Source: Rhizobiales bacterium UBA1912 (GTDB taxonomy: Bacteria > Pseudomonadota > Alphaproteobacteria > Rhizobiales > Devosiaceae). Taken from it: a DNA stretch of 64,000 nt. Within the stretch, counting starts at the first letter, position 1, and every line of letters starts with the position of its first letter. Below are positions 43,270 to 51,300 of the stretch, piece after piece. A program made the position numbers and the translations under genes. The notes beneath the pieces are model-generated. The model did not search any database. It was not told the DNA's origin and was given only the letters and a program-made list of their open reading frames with translations. The stretch is taken from assembly GCA_002337455.1 (NCBI GenBank), contig DDGC01000008.1:402-64401 (forward strand), read 5' to 3'.

Positions 43270-44181
43270 CTAGTTTTCTCCCGTATCGGAGCCGGAGGAT
43301 TTGAGCATCCAGATATTGTGACCGGGATTCTTTTCAAAAACCCGGGTTTCCCAACTCTTGTCCATGCGATCCATATCGGCAACGTATTCGATGCGGCCGC
43401 CGGCCGGGTTGTGGACGAACCGATAGACATTTGAACCCAGCGTATGGCGGCCGGGACGACGCGATTCCTTCCAACCTTGGGTAATCATATGATTGCCCGC
43501 TTCCATCACCTCGTCGAAATCACGGACCTCCAGTGCGATGTGATTGATGCCGGCTTTGTCCGGCCGAAAGCACAGGAAGAAATTGTGATGCTCGATATCG
43601 CCCTCGCTTTGCAGGAAGGTGCCGGTGTCGAGCACCTTGTCGACGGCCTTGAACTTGAGCGGACCGGTGTAGAAGGCCAGCGATTCCTCGTTCTTGGCCT
43701 TGGTGATGTTGTAGGCGACGTGGACGATACGCAGTGGCCGCCCCTGCCCGTATGCCTCGAGGCGCTCGTTGACGCGCCCGATATTGCGCAACTGGTTTGA
43801 CGTGCGTTTGGTCACCTCCGCAGGGGTGGGATTGGAAACCTCGAAACGCAAGGAAAGTCCATTCGGATCGACAGCGCGAACGATCTGTTTTTCCTCGACA
43901 TACTCGGCTGCAGGTCCGATTGCCTCGACGATCTGCTTGAGGTCGGCGCTCTTTTCGACGCCCCACCAGAGTTCGCGCAGAGTTGACCCATCCTCCACCG
44001 CCTTGGGCAGCCGGGGATCATCCTTATGACGCAGGATGATGCGTTGGTTTTCCTGCGTTGCCAGTTCCGCGCGATCCTCTTCAGCGGCGACGAGAACAAA
44101 GCCCGCATCGGCGAAAAACCGAGCGCATTCGGCAATATCATCGACGCCGTAGAGCAGACGCTCAACGCGCATGATCGGCAT
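43270..44181 (-). CDS. VOC-fold extradiol dioxygenase-like protein
   Basis: A 303-residue two-module VOC protein. The second module has the metal triad spacing of type I extradiol dioxygenases: H154 (IVHVAYN), H214 (NHIALEV) and E265 (RIEYVAD). The first module lacks such ligands, again as in that family. It would cleave a catechol-type ring using Fe(II) or Mn(II). The gene is followed by the ABM gene and is divergent from an aldehyde dehydrogenase gene, with a set of GCAAAAC repeats between them. True substrate unknown. Confidence 0.85.
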   Translation of the reverse strand: MPIMRVERLLYGVDDIAECARFFADAGFVLVAAEEDRAELATQENQRIILRHKDDPRLPKAVEDGSTLRELWWGVEKSADLKQIVEAIGPAAEYVEEKQIVRAVDPNGLSLRFEVSNPTPAEVTKRTSNQLRNIGRVNERLEAYGQGRPLRIVHVAYNITKAKNEESLAFYTGPLKFKAVDKVLDTGTFLQSEGDIEHHNFFLCFRPDKAGINHIALEVRDFDEVMEAGNHMITQGWKESRRPGRHTLGSNVYRFVHNPAGGRIEYVADMDRMDKSWETRVFEKNPGHNIWMLKSSGSDTGEN

Positions 44182-44221
44182 GGCAAACCTCCTCGTTTCC
44201 GTTGCTGCATTCTACAGCATG

Positions 44222-44320
44222 GCAAAACAATATCATCCCGCCATTGTCATTGGTTTTGCGCCTTAGCTGTGCGAGCGCTGCACCGATATTGCTGCGGCGT
44301 TTTGCTATGGTGGGCAAAAC
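44222..44320. promoter_or_regulatory. Four GCAAAAC half-sites in the divergent VOC-ALDH promoter
   Basis: GCAAAAC (44222-44228), GTTTTGC (44253-44259), GTTTTGC (44299-44305) and GCAAAAC (44314-44320). The last two form a perfect 7-bp inverted repeat with an 8-base spacer ending just before the ALDH ribosome site. The pattern suggests a repressor or activator serving both genes. No regulator gene is adjacent. Confidence 0.6.
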
Positions 44321-44336
44321 GAATGAGGAAGCTTTC

Positions 44337-45773
44337 ATGTTTGAGAACCTGATCGGCGGGACCTGGCGCGGTGGCGCAGAGGCCGGCGAAAATATCAATC
44401 CCTCCGACATCTCAGATGTCATCGGGCAATTTTCGCGCGCCAACACGTCCGACGTCGACGAGGCGATTGCTGCAGCGCACAGCGCAATGCCCAGTTGGTC
44501 GCTGAGCACCATCAGCCAACGCCATGCGTTGCTGCAAAAGGTCGCCCAGGCGCTCAACGCCCAGCTCGACGAATTGGGCCGCGAACTTGCTCGCGAGCAG
44601 GGAAAGACACTGGCCGAGGGTAAGGGCGAAGTGCTGCGCGCCGCGCAGGTGTTCGATTTTTATGCCAATGAGTGCCTTCGCCTCGAAGGGATAAAAATTG
44701 CCTCCCTACGAGAGGGCGTCGACGTCGAAGTTACTCGCGAGCCGGTCGGCGTCGTGGGGATCATCACCCCATGGAACTATCCGATCGCCATTCCCGCATG
44801 GAAAATCGCACCGGCGCTTTGCTACGGCAACACAGTGGTCTTCAAGCCGGCCGACCTCGTGCCGCACAGCGCTTATGCCCTGGCAAAGATCATAGATGCG
44901 GCCGGGTTTCCTGACGGGGTATTCAATCTCGTCATGGGACGCGGCAGCGTGGTGGGCGAAGCAATGCTCAAGTCCCCGCTGGTTTCGGCAGTCACTTTTA
45001 CCGGGTCTGTGGCAACCGGGCGGCATGTGGCGCTGTCGGCCATCTCAGCCAATCCCATGAAAAAGGTTCAACTGGAGTTGGGCGGCAAAAACCCGTTGGT
45101 CGTGCTGGACGACGCAGACCTCGACATAGCCATCGATGTCGCCGTCAATGGCGCCTATTATGGCACGGGCCAGCGCTGCACCGCCTCATCACGGCTGATC
45201 GTCACCGAGGGCATCCACGATCGCTTCGTTGCAGCGATGACCGAGCGGATCGCCGCACTCAAAGTGGGCCACGCGCTCGACCCGCAAACCCAGATCGGTC
45301 CCGTGGTCGACAAGAACCAGTTGGGCCAAAACCTTTCCTACATCGACATCGGGCAGAAGGAAGGGGCCACACTCGCGATCGGCGGAAACAGGCTCAATGG
45401 CGAGACTGAAGGGTTCTACATGGCCCCTGCCCTTTTCACCGAGGCCAACAACGAGATGCGCATTGCGCGCGAGGAGATCTTCGGCCCCGTCGCAGCGGTC
45501 ATTCGGGTCAAAGATTACGAGGAGGCACTGGAGGTCGCCAACGACACCGAGTTCGGGCTGTCTTCAGGCATATGCACGACGAGCCTGAAATATGCCTCCC
45601 ACTTCAAGCGCGCCTCCACCGCTGGCATGGCAATGGTCAATTTGCCCACGGCCGGAGTCGACTATCATGTACCATTCGGTGGGCGGAAGAATTCAAGTTA
45701 CGGCTCTCGCGAACAGGGCCGCGCCGCTGTGGAATTCTATACGTCGACCAAAACGGCCTATACCAAACCATAA
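44337..45773 (+). CDS. NAD(P)-dependent aldehyde dehydrogenase (alpha-ketoglutaric semialdehyde dehydrogenase-like)
   Basis: A 478-residue ALDH with cofactor motif TPWNYPIAIPAWK, FTGSVATGR, catalytic Glu in LELGGKNP and catalytic Cys in GQRCTASSRL; EEIFGPV and PFGGRKNSSYGSREQG complete the core. The closest remembered group is ketoglutarate-semialdehyde dehydrogenases of sugar-acid and hydroxyproline pathways. GAGGAAG lies 5 bases before ATG 44337; a longer frame runs through the operator region and is rejected. A strong terminator follows. Confidence 0.9.
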   Translation: MFENLIGGTWRGGAEAGENINPSDISDVIGQFSRANTSDVDEAIAAAHSAMPSWSLSTISQRHALLQKVAQALNAQLDELGRELAREQGKTLAEGKGEVLRAAQVFDFYANECLRLEGIKIASLREGVDVEVTREPVGVVGIITPWNYPIAIPAWKIAPALCYGNTVVFKPADLVPHSAYALAKIIDAAGFPDGVFNLVMGRGSVVGEAMLKSPLVSAVTFTGSVATGRHVALSAISANPMKKVQLELGGKNPLVVLDDADLDIAIDVAVNGAYYGTGQRCTASSRLIVTEGIHDRFVAAMTERIAALKVGHALDPQTQIGPVVDKNQLGQNLSYIDIGQKEGATLAIGGNRLNGETEGFYMAPALFTEANNEMRIAREEIFGPVAAVIRVKDYEEALEVANDTEFGLSSGICTTSLKYASHFKRASTAGMAMVNLPTAGVDYHVPFGGRKNSSYGSREQGRAAVEFYTSTKTAYTKP

Positions 45774-45777
45774 GCAG

Positions 45778-45805
45778 AAAGGGCGGCTCAACGGCCGCCC
45801 TTTTT
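45778..45805 (+). terminator. Intrinsic terminator after the aldehyde dehydrogenase gene
   Basis: GGGCGGC-TCAACG-GCCGCCC, extended by AAA/TTT pairs, followed by TTTTT. A strong rho-independent terminator on the plus strand; the minus-strand T-run is shorter. Confidence 0.9.
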
Positions 45806-45820
45806 AGATGTCCGAATCGC

Positions 45821-46003
45821 TCAATGCGGCGGCGTTTCTTCAGTCGTCTCGGCATGCTCCTTGAACTCGGCGGCATGCTGTTCAGAAACGAAAGGGCCAA
45901 AGATTTTTTCCTCGCCCTGATCGTCCACCTGGCAATACCAGCCGGCGCGAGGGTGGTCGGCGTCGGGTTTGCTACCGTCATTGTGATAGACTTGGTCGGC
46001 CAT
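45821..46003 (-). CDS. Small hydrophilic conserved-looking protein
   Basis: 60 residues, MADQVYHNDGSKPDADHPRA at the start, then a WYCQVDDQGEEKIFGPF core and an acidic tail. AGGAGG lies 5-6 bases before ATG 46003, and it begins 9 bases after the upstream aldehyde dehydrogenase stop. The W-Y-x-V...G-P-F pattern resembles small GYF/DUF-type domains but I cannot name it. Confidence 0.65.
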   Translation of the reverse strand: MADQVYHNDGSKPDADHPRAGWYCQVDDQGEEKIFGPFVSEQHAAEFKEHAETTEETPPH

Positions 46004-46012
46004 CAACTCCTC

Positions 46013-47458
46013 CTAATTGAACTTGTGTGAAACGCGCTTGACGATCTGGTAGGCCTCAAAGCCTTCCTCACCGCCTTCACGGCCATAGCCGGATTCCTTG
46101 ACGCCACCCGACGGCGCTTCATGGACCGAACCGCCGGTGTGATTGACCGACAATATGCCCGCCTCGAGCGCATTGGTAATCCGCTCGGCTGTCGCGGCCG
46201 ATTCCGTAAAGCAGTAGGCGGCGAGCCCGTACGCAGTCGAGTTGGCAATCTCGAGCGCCGTGTCGAGGCTGGAAAACCTGACGATCGGAACGACCGGCCC
46301 GAAGGGCTCTTCGATCATGATATCGGCATCAAGCGGGACTTCCGTTAGAACTGTGGGCTCAAAGAACCACCCCTGATTGCCCATGCGCTTGCCCCCCAAC
46401 GCGAGCCGGGCGCCCTTCTCCAGCGCGTTTTGAACGAGCCGCTCCATGGCATCGAGGCGCCGAGGATTGGCCAGCGGCCCCATCTGGACACCATCATCGA
46501 GGCCATCGCCGATTTTCAACGCCTTTGCCGCTTCCACGAAGGTTTCTACAAAAACCTCGTGATGACGCTCATGAACGATGAAGCGCGTGGGCGAGGTACA
46601 GACCTGGCCCGAATTTATGAACTTGCCGAAGGCGGAACGCTTCGCAGCCATGACAGGATCGGCGTCCTCGGCAACGATGACCGGTGCATGCCCTCCCAGC
46701 TCCATGATGCATGGTTTCATGACCTTGGCAGCATGCTGGGCGATCAACTTGCCAACGGGAACCGAGCCAGTGAAGGCAACCATGCGGATCGGGCTGGCGG
46801 CAATGAGATGCTCGGAGATCATCGGCGGATCGCCGAACACCAGGTTGATGACACCCGCAGGGACGCCAGCGTCCTCGAAGCACTTGACCAACTGGACAGC
46901 CGTCGCCGGAGTTTCCTCAGAGCACTTGATGACGAAGGTACATCCCGCGGCAAGGCCAGCCGAGAGCTTGCGCAGAGGGCCGCCGCTTGGAAAGTTCCAT
47001 GGCACAAAGGCCGCGACGGGACCTATCGGCTCGCGAACTGTATAAAGGCGGGTGGAGGCATCCGACGGGATTACACGGCCATACGCACGTTTTGCAACTT
47101 CAGCATACCATGACAACGTTCCCGAGGACCGCTGAACTTCGGCCAAGGCCTCGCGATAATTTTTTCCGTTCTCCAGAGTCGCGACGCGGGCAATCTCCGT
47201 GGCGCGTTCACGAATAAGCGCCTGGGCCCGAAGCAGGATCTTGCCGCGTTCGTCAGCGGACAGTGCGGCCCAGGCCGGAAACGCGCGCCCGGCAGCTTCA
47301 ACCGCGCGATCGAGATCCGTCGAAGTGGCATGCGGTACCCGGCCGATTTCCTGCGCTGTGGCGGGATTATAAACCGGCTCGCTCTCGCGGGCGTCCGCGC
47401 CGATCCAGTCTCCATCAATATAGAGCAGCGGAGCGGAGTATTCACGCGACAAACTCAT
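46013..47458 (-). CDS. NAD-dependent aldehyde dehydrogenase (succinate-semialdehyde dehydrogenase-like)
   Basis: A 481-residue ALDH: VPWNFPSGGPLRKLSAGLAA, FTGSVPVGKLIA, catalytic Glu in MELGGHAP and catalytic Cys in GQVCTSPTRF, with SGGVKESGYGREGG near the C-terminus. This is the GabD-like / gamma-carboxylic semialdehyde branch. The ATG overlaps the stop of the alpha/beta hydrolase by 4 bases, so both act in one pathway. It may oxidise an aldehyde released after hydrolysis. Confidence 0.9.
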   Translation of the reverse strand: MSLSREYSAPLLYIDGDWIGADARESEPVYNPATAQEIGRVPHATSTDLDRAVEAAGRAFPAWAALSADERGKILLRAQALIRERATEIARVATLENGKNYREALAEVQRSSGTLSWYAEVAKRAYGRVIPSDASTRLYTVREPIGPVAAFVPWNFPSGGPLRKLSAGLAAGCTFVIKCSEETPATAVQLVKCFEDAGVPAGVINLVFGDPPMISEHLIAASPIRMVAFTGSVPVGKLIAQHAAKVMKPCIMELGGHAPVIVAEDADPVMAAKRSAFGKFINSGQVCTSPTRFIVHERHHEVFVETFVEAAKALKIGDGLDDGVQMGPLANPRRLDAMERLVQNALEKGARLALGGKRMGNQGWFFEPTVLTEVPLDADIMIEEPFGPVVPIVRFSSLDTALEIANSTAYGLAAYCFTESAATAERITNALEAGILSVNHTGGSVHEAPSGGVKESGYGREGGEEGFEAYQIVKRVSHKFN

Positions 47459-48228
47459 TGCCCATAGACCTCGACGAGAAACTTGTGAACCTCGTTGTTA
47501 AAGACGCGCGGCTCTTCCCAGTACATGGAATGGGGGCCGTCCGGAACAATGGAAACCGTGGCGTTCCTGAGCTTTGAAGCAGCGAGCTTGACGGTTTCGG
47601 GCCAGAGCACCGCATCCTTGCCGCCGGCAAGGAAGTGGATGGGCACGCCCGTCGCATCGATCTCGGCGCAGGTCGGTCCCTGCGCGTTGAGGTTGCGCAG
47701 ATCCTGCATGCGGGCGTTATTGAAGGTGCCCTGCTCCCTAAAAAGCCAGGTCATTTCACGGTTGCCCTCCTGAAACCCTTTGGTCAGCAACCGGTCGATC
47801 ACCGGGAGCTTTTCGGCCTCGGCACGGTTGGCGAGTTGCCGTTCCTTGATTTCAGGATCAGAAATTCCGCCCAGCGAGTGGGCGAGAACGACGCCGGCGA
47901 CACGGTCTGGATGGGTCAGCGCAAGCCGAAGGCCCGGCAGCGCACCGATCGATTGTCCGAGAAAGACCGACTTTTCGATGCCGGCGGCATCGATAACGGC
48001 CAGAAGGTCGTGGACGAATTCCTGACTGTCAGGCCCACCCTCGACCGGATCGGACAACCCGAACCCGCGCAAATCGGGAAGAACGACAGTATAATGCTGG
48101 GAGAGATAGGGCACCTGTTGCCACCAGGCTGCGTGATGGCCACCAGAGCCGTGGACCAGCGTAATGGCCGGACCGCTGCCATGAACCTCGTAGTATATGC
48201 TTACATCACCCGAGCGCGTGTACGGCAT
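47455..48228 (-). CDS. Alpha/beta hydrolase
   Basis: A 257-residue hydrolase: oxyanion motif LVHGSGGHHAAW, nucleophile S93 in FLGQSIGAL, Asp in GGKDAVLW and His in DGPHSMYW. Similar in layout to enol-lactonases and C-C-bond hydrolases that follow ring cleavage. GAGGAGA lies before ATG 48228. It heads a likely operon with the aldehyde dehydrogenase and the 60-residue protein, and follows a small acidic protein gene by 23 bases. Confidence 0.88.
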   Translation of the reverse strand: MPYTRSGDVSIYYEVHGSGPAITLVHGSGGHHAAWWQQVPYLSQHYTVVLPDLRGFGLSDPVEGGPDSQEFVHDLLAVIDAAGIEKSVFLGQSIGALPGLRLALTHPDRVAGVVLAHSLGGISDPEIKERQLANRAEAEKLPVIDRLLTKGFQEGNREMTWLFREQGTFNNARMQDLRNLNAQGPTCAEIDATGVPIHFLAGGKDAVLWPETVKLAASKLRNATVSIVPDGPHSMYWEEPRVFNNEVHKFLVEVYGQ

Positions 48229-48251
48229 GGGCCCTCTCCTCTAATTCTGGA

Positions 48252-48428
48252 CTAGTCGTGCTGGATGTCGCGCAGATAGACCGATTCCGTTTCCTCATCG
48301 TCGAGGTCGTCGGCCACGTGCTCAAAGACGCCACCGGAGTTGGAAACCACGAAAGCCGTATCTTCGGCGGGGCGCTTCTTTTCATCTGGCCTGCGCTTGG
48401 GGGACTTGGCCTTGTTGGGATCGGTCAT
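48252..48428 (-). CDS. Small highly charged hypothetical protein
   Basis: 58 residues: a basic N-terminal half (NKAKSPKRRPDEKKRPAED) and a strongly acidic C-terminal half (DDLDDEETESVYLRDIQHD). GAGGGC lies 6 bases before ATG 48428. It may be disordered. No family recognised; the charge pattern and the in-operon position are the only clues. Confidence 0.55.
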   Translation of the reverse strand: MTDPNKAKSPKRRPDEKKRPAEDTAFVVSNSGGVFEHVADDLDDEETESVYLRDIQHD

Positions 48429-48585
48429 TATCTGCCCTCGGACATTTCGCACGAAGCCGCCCGGCGAGCGGCCATTGGGCGAAACCTAATGGACCAATGG
48501 CATCCCACTAAGCGCTTTGTGGTCAACTCAATCGTGCAGGTGCGGAAACAATGATTGGTTCTGGCGCCGTAGTGTCAAGTTTTGT

Positions 48586-48598
48586 GCAACATAGCTGG
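48586..48598. repeat. GCAACATAGCTG motif, copy 1
   Basis: GCAACATAGCTGG, about 120 bases upstream of the VOC gene at 48718. The same 12-mer recurs at 57206 and a close variant at 57270, both upstream of another VOC gene. Confidence 0.45.
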
Positions 48599-48717
48599 AA
48601 CGCAGCTTCGCTTTACAGCACATTCCACACGCCGCATTTTGCATTCAACATCGCATCATAAACGCGCATGAGCGCTAACTGGCGCTTTGCCCGTCCGAAT
48701 TCGTGAGAGGAGTTATC

Positions 48718-49137
48718 ATGAAGCCCGAATTGCCCGCCGATATGCAGGACAAGCCCCACTCGATCCACCACGTCAATTTCCCAACCACCGACGCCGAGCG
48801 GACCAAGGACTGGTATGGACGGGTGTTCGGGTTGAAGCACCAGGACGTGTCGCGCTGGTCCAACACCAAGGTGCTGCTGATGACCCGCGGGAACTTCGAC
48901 ATCCACTTCACCCCCTGCACGCCCGAGCAGATGGTGCGCATGGCGCCCTTCCATTTCGCGATCGAGGTCTATGACTGGGACAATTTCCTCGCTCATCTCA
49001 AAAAAGAGGGTGTGCGCCACACCAAGCCGGTGGAGCGGCCGCAGAACAACTCGAAGTTCTGTTACGTCCACGACCCCGACGGCACGATGATCGAACTGGT
49101 CTATCACGGTGAGCGCCCCACGGTTCCCGCATTCTAG
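48718..49137 (+). CDS. VOC-family protein (glyoxalase/dioxygenase fold)
   Basis: A 139-residue single-module protein with metal-ligand candidates H18 (HHVNFPTTD), H79 (FHFAIEV) and E126 (TMIELVYH). AGAGGAG lies 5 bases before ATG 48718. It leads a three-gene unit with GlcG-like and MetE-like genes. Could be a dioxygenase, isomerase or lyase; the sequence alone does not tell which. Confidence 0.85.
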   Translation: MKPELPADMQDKPHSIHHVNFPTTDAERTKDWYGRVFGLKHQDVSRWSNTKVLLMTRGNFDIHFTPCTPEQMVRMAPFHFAIEVYDWDNFLAHLKKEGVRHTKPVERPQNNSKFCYVHDPDGTMIELVYHGERPTVPAF

Positions 49138-49160
49138 TAGCCTGCTCTGGGAGGACGAAT

Positions 49161-49616
49161 ATGATTACGCTTGATGAAGCGCGCACGCTGATCGTTGCGG
49201 CTCAGGAAGAGGCAGTCTCGCTCGGGAAGCCGATGACGGTGGTGATCGTCGATACCGGCGGCTTCATCGTCGCCTGCGACCGCATGGATGGGGCCCGCCC
49301 CCTCACCCCGTCGATAGCGCACGCCAAGGCCTACACCGGCGCGATCATGCAGCGCCCCGGCACAATGCTCAAGGGGTGGGCGGAGAGCCAGCCGGGCTTC
49401 TGGTCCGCAGTATCAGGCATGGGCCAGCAGCCCATCGTTGCCACACATGGCGCTATCACCATCAAGCGTGACGGCGAACTGCTGGGCGGTATAGGCGTTT
49501 CGGGCGGGACCGGTGAGGAAGACGAGGAACTCTGCATCAAGATCCTGGCCAGGCTTGGCTATGACACCAATTTTTCCGAATGGAACGCGCTGCGTCCCAA
49601 GCCGAAAGGACAATAA
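49161..49616 (+). CDS. GlcG/HbpS-family protein
   Basis: A 151-residue protein: LDEARTLIVAAQEEAVSLGKPMTVVIVDTGGFIVACDRMDGAR at the N-terminus and ITIKRDGELLGGIGVSGGTGEEDEELC near the C-terminus define the GlcG/HbpS (PF03928) family, which includes haem-binding regulators and corrinoid adenosyltransferase-like PduO C-terminal domains. In catabolic operons its role is mostly unknown. RBS GGGAGGACG precedes the ATG, and the next gene begins one base after its stop. Confidence 0.88.
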   Translation: MITLDEARTLIVAAQEEAVSLGKPMTVVIVDTGGFIVACDRMDGARPLTPSIAHAKAYTGAIMQRPGTMLKGWAESQPGFWSAVSGMGQQPIVATHGAITIKRDGELLGGIGVSGGTGEEDEELCIKILARLGYDTNFSEWNALRPKPKGQ

Positions 49617-49617
49617 A

Positions 49618-50370
49618 ATGGCAGACCTGTTCGTTTATCGCGCCGAACCACCCGCCAGCCTGGCTGGCAATGACATCGTTACTCTGGTCAAGGCCCAAGC
49701 CGTGGCCGGCCTCAATGTCGTCACGCCCGGTGCGCCGGTCCAGCCTGACGCTATCAAGGCCGATCCACACGGTGCACTGACCGATCTATCCGCCGCGCTC
49801 AAGACCGCACTGGCTGCAGGCGACTCGCCGGTCAAAATCGCAATGCCGCTGCCGGACTCGCTTGGGCTGGACCCCATGCTGCTCGGGGGACTGATTGGCA
49901 ACCTGATTACCGAAGGCGCCAGGATCATCGAATTCGACGCCCGCCCCTATATTGATCCGGACTCCGATGCATCCAATGACGGGTTCACTCTCGGCGGCCT
50001 GCAGAGGCCCGATGGCTTCCGGATCGGCATGCAGATGGGCGCCCTGACCGGCTGGCCCGCAGAACGCATAGCCACCGTGGCCGAGGAACTTCAGGCCGAT
50101 CGCTATACTTTCGCGATCGCCCAGGGCGACGACCTTTCCAAGCTCTCATCAGTGCCCGAGCAAGCGATGATCGTTCTGGGTCTGGTCGATCCGGATGGAG
50201 GCAGCAGCGATGCGGATGTACTGGCGCTGATCGATGCCGCAGCGGAAATTGTCGATCAGGACCGACTCGCACTGACAACGAGCGCTGCAATTACCGACGC
50301 CGACGCACAGGAAAGAGTGCTGCGTCAGGTCGCAGACATCTCCACCCAGTTCTGGGGATTTGCGATCTAG
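49618..50370 (+). CDS. Small MetE-like (UROD/MetE-fold) protein lacking metal ligands
   Basis: A 250-residue cytoplasmic protein with no Cys at all. KIAMPLPDSLGLDPMLLGGL, EGARIIEFDARPYI and especially IVLGLVDPDGGSSDADVLALIDAAAEIVDQDRLALTTSAAI resemble the late strands of the cobalamin-independent methionine synthase barrel, where the corresponding text reads like LGVVDVKSPEVE...PPERLILAPDCG. In MetE the zinc is held by His and Cys; here the matching positions (FAIAQGDD and TTSAAIT) have neither. It is therefore probably not a methyltransferase. Assignment is by eye and uncertain. Coupled to the GlcG-like gene. Confidence 0.55.
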   Translation: MADLFVYRAEPPASLAGNDIVTLVKAQAVAGLNVVTPGAPVQPDAIKADPHGALTDLSAALKTALAAGDSPVKIAMPLPDSLGLDPMLLGGLIGNLITEGARIIEFDARPYIDPDSDASNDGFTLGGLQRPDGFRIGMQMGALTGWPAERIATVAEELQADRYTFAIAQGDDLSKLSSVPEQAMIVLGLVDPDGGSSDADVLALIDAAAEIVDQDRLALTTSAAITDADAQERVLRQVADISTQFWGFAI

Positions 50371-50398
50371 GGCTGTCCAAGCAGCGCGTTGAACAAAC

Positions 50399-50429
50399 AA
50401 AAAGCCGGGCCGGTTGGCCCGGCTTTTTT
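50399..50429. terminator. Bidirectional terminator between the MetE-like and MBL-fold genes
   Basis: GCCGGGCC-GGTT-GGCCCGGC, flanked by AAAAA on the left and TTTTTT on the right. It serves both convergent genes; the stop codon of the minus-strand gene lies inside the T-run. Confidence 0.92.
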
Positions 50430-51297
50430 ATAGATAAACGTACCCGAAACCGGCCCCTTCCCGAACCACACGGCCCGCAACAGGATAGGCGAAGTGCTCG
50501 GGTACGAGAATGGTATCGGTGTCAGCCACCGCCGTGAGCAGGTCGAGGCGTGTCCGAGCCGCTTGTTCCTTGTCCTCGCAAAAGATCGTGCTGAATTGGG
50601 GAAAGGCTATCTGGAGCGGATGGTGGACCGCATCGGTGGCAAAGACGATTTTTTGCGCTCCTGCCTGAACATGAACGACGAACTGCCCCGGCGTATGACC
50701 CGGAGCAGGCTCGAACCAGATGTGCTCGTTAAACCGGAAATTGGTAGCGACGAGCTCTGCCTTGCCCGCCTCAATCACCGGATTTACGCTGTCGGCGAGG
50801 ATCCGGGCTGGAAGATCAAAACCCTTCCTGGCCCGCCCATCCCAGAACTCAAACTCCGACTGCCCAAAGTAGTATTTTGCGTTGGGAAACGTCGGAACCC
50901 AACGCCCGTCTTCAAGCACCGTATTCCAGCCCACATGATCGACATGGAGGTGCGTGTTGATAACAACATCAATGTCTTCAACCGAAAGTCCCTCGGCGGC
51001 GAAGGCATCGAGCCAGTCCTGCTTAGGAAAGTTGAAGTGCGGCGGCCGCGCCTTGTGGTCACCGACACAGGTGTCGATCAGGATCGTTTGGCCCGGCGCG
51101 CGCACCACAAAGCTCTGATAGGTGTGAAATAGCCTGCCAGTTGCCGGGGCAAAGGAGGAATTGGGAAACCCTTCCAATACCCTGGAAGCGGCTGCCCGAT
51201 CGATCCCGGGAAACAGCTCGTGAGGTCGCCGCTGCGGCCCCTCGCGTTCAGTGATAGTGCCGACCGACCAATCCCCTGCCCTGACGATTTCAACCAT
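50428..51297 (-). CDS. Metallo-beta-lactamase-fold hydrolase
   Basis: A 289-residue protein with the binuclear-metal motif THLHVDHVGW (H116, H118, D120, H121), a later PGHTPGQFVVHV supplying His and FATDAVHH supplying Asp. The long N-terminal part (IDTCVGDHKARPPHFNFPKQ) is typical of lactonase or quorum-quenching-like and aromatic-pathway hydrolases of this fold. ATG 51297 is 3 bases after the Ldh-family stop, with only a weak ribosome site, so coupling is likely. Substrate unknown. Confidence 0.88.
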   Translation of the reverse strand: MVEIVRAGDWSVGTITEREGPQRRPHELFPGIDRAAASRVLEGFPNSSFAPATGRLFHTYQSFVVRAPGQTILIDTCVGDHKARPPHFNFPKQDWLDAFAAEGLSVEDIDVVINTHLHVDHVGWNTVLEDGRWVPTFPNAKYYFGQSEFEFWDGRARKGFDLPARILADSVNPVIEAGKAELVATNFRFNEHIWFEPAPGHTPGQFVVHVQAGAQKIVFATDAVHHPLQIAFPQFSTIFCEDKEQAARTRLDLLTAVADTDTILVPEHFAYPVAGRVVREGAGFGYVYL

Positions 51298-51300
51298 GGA

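Noticed and set aside
48671..48686. AGCGC-N6-GCGCT inverted repeat upstream of the VOC gene at 48718
   Set aside because: Five-base GC-only arms are expected often by chance in this base composition.
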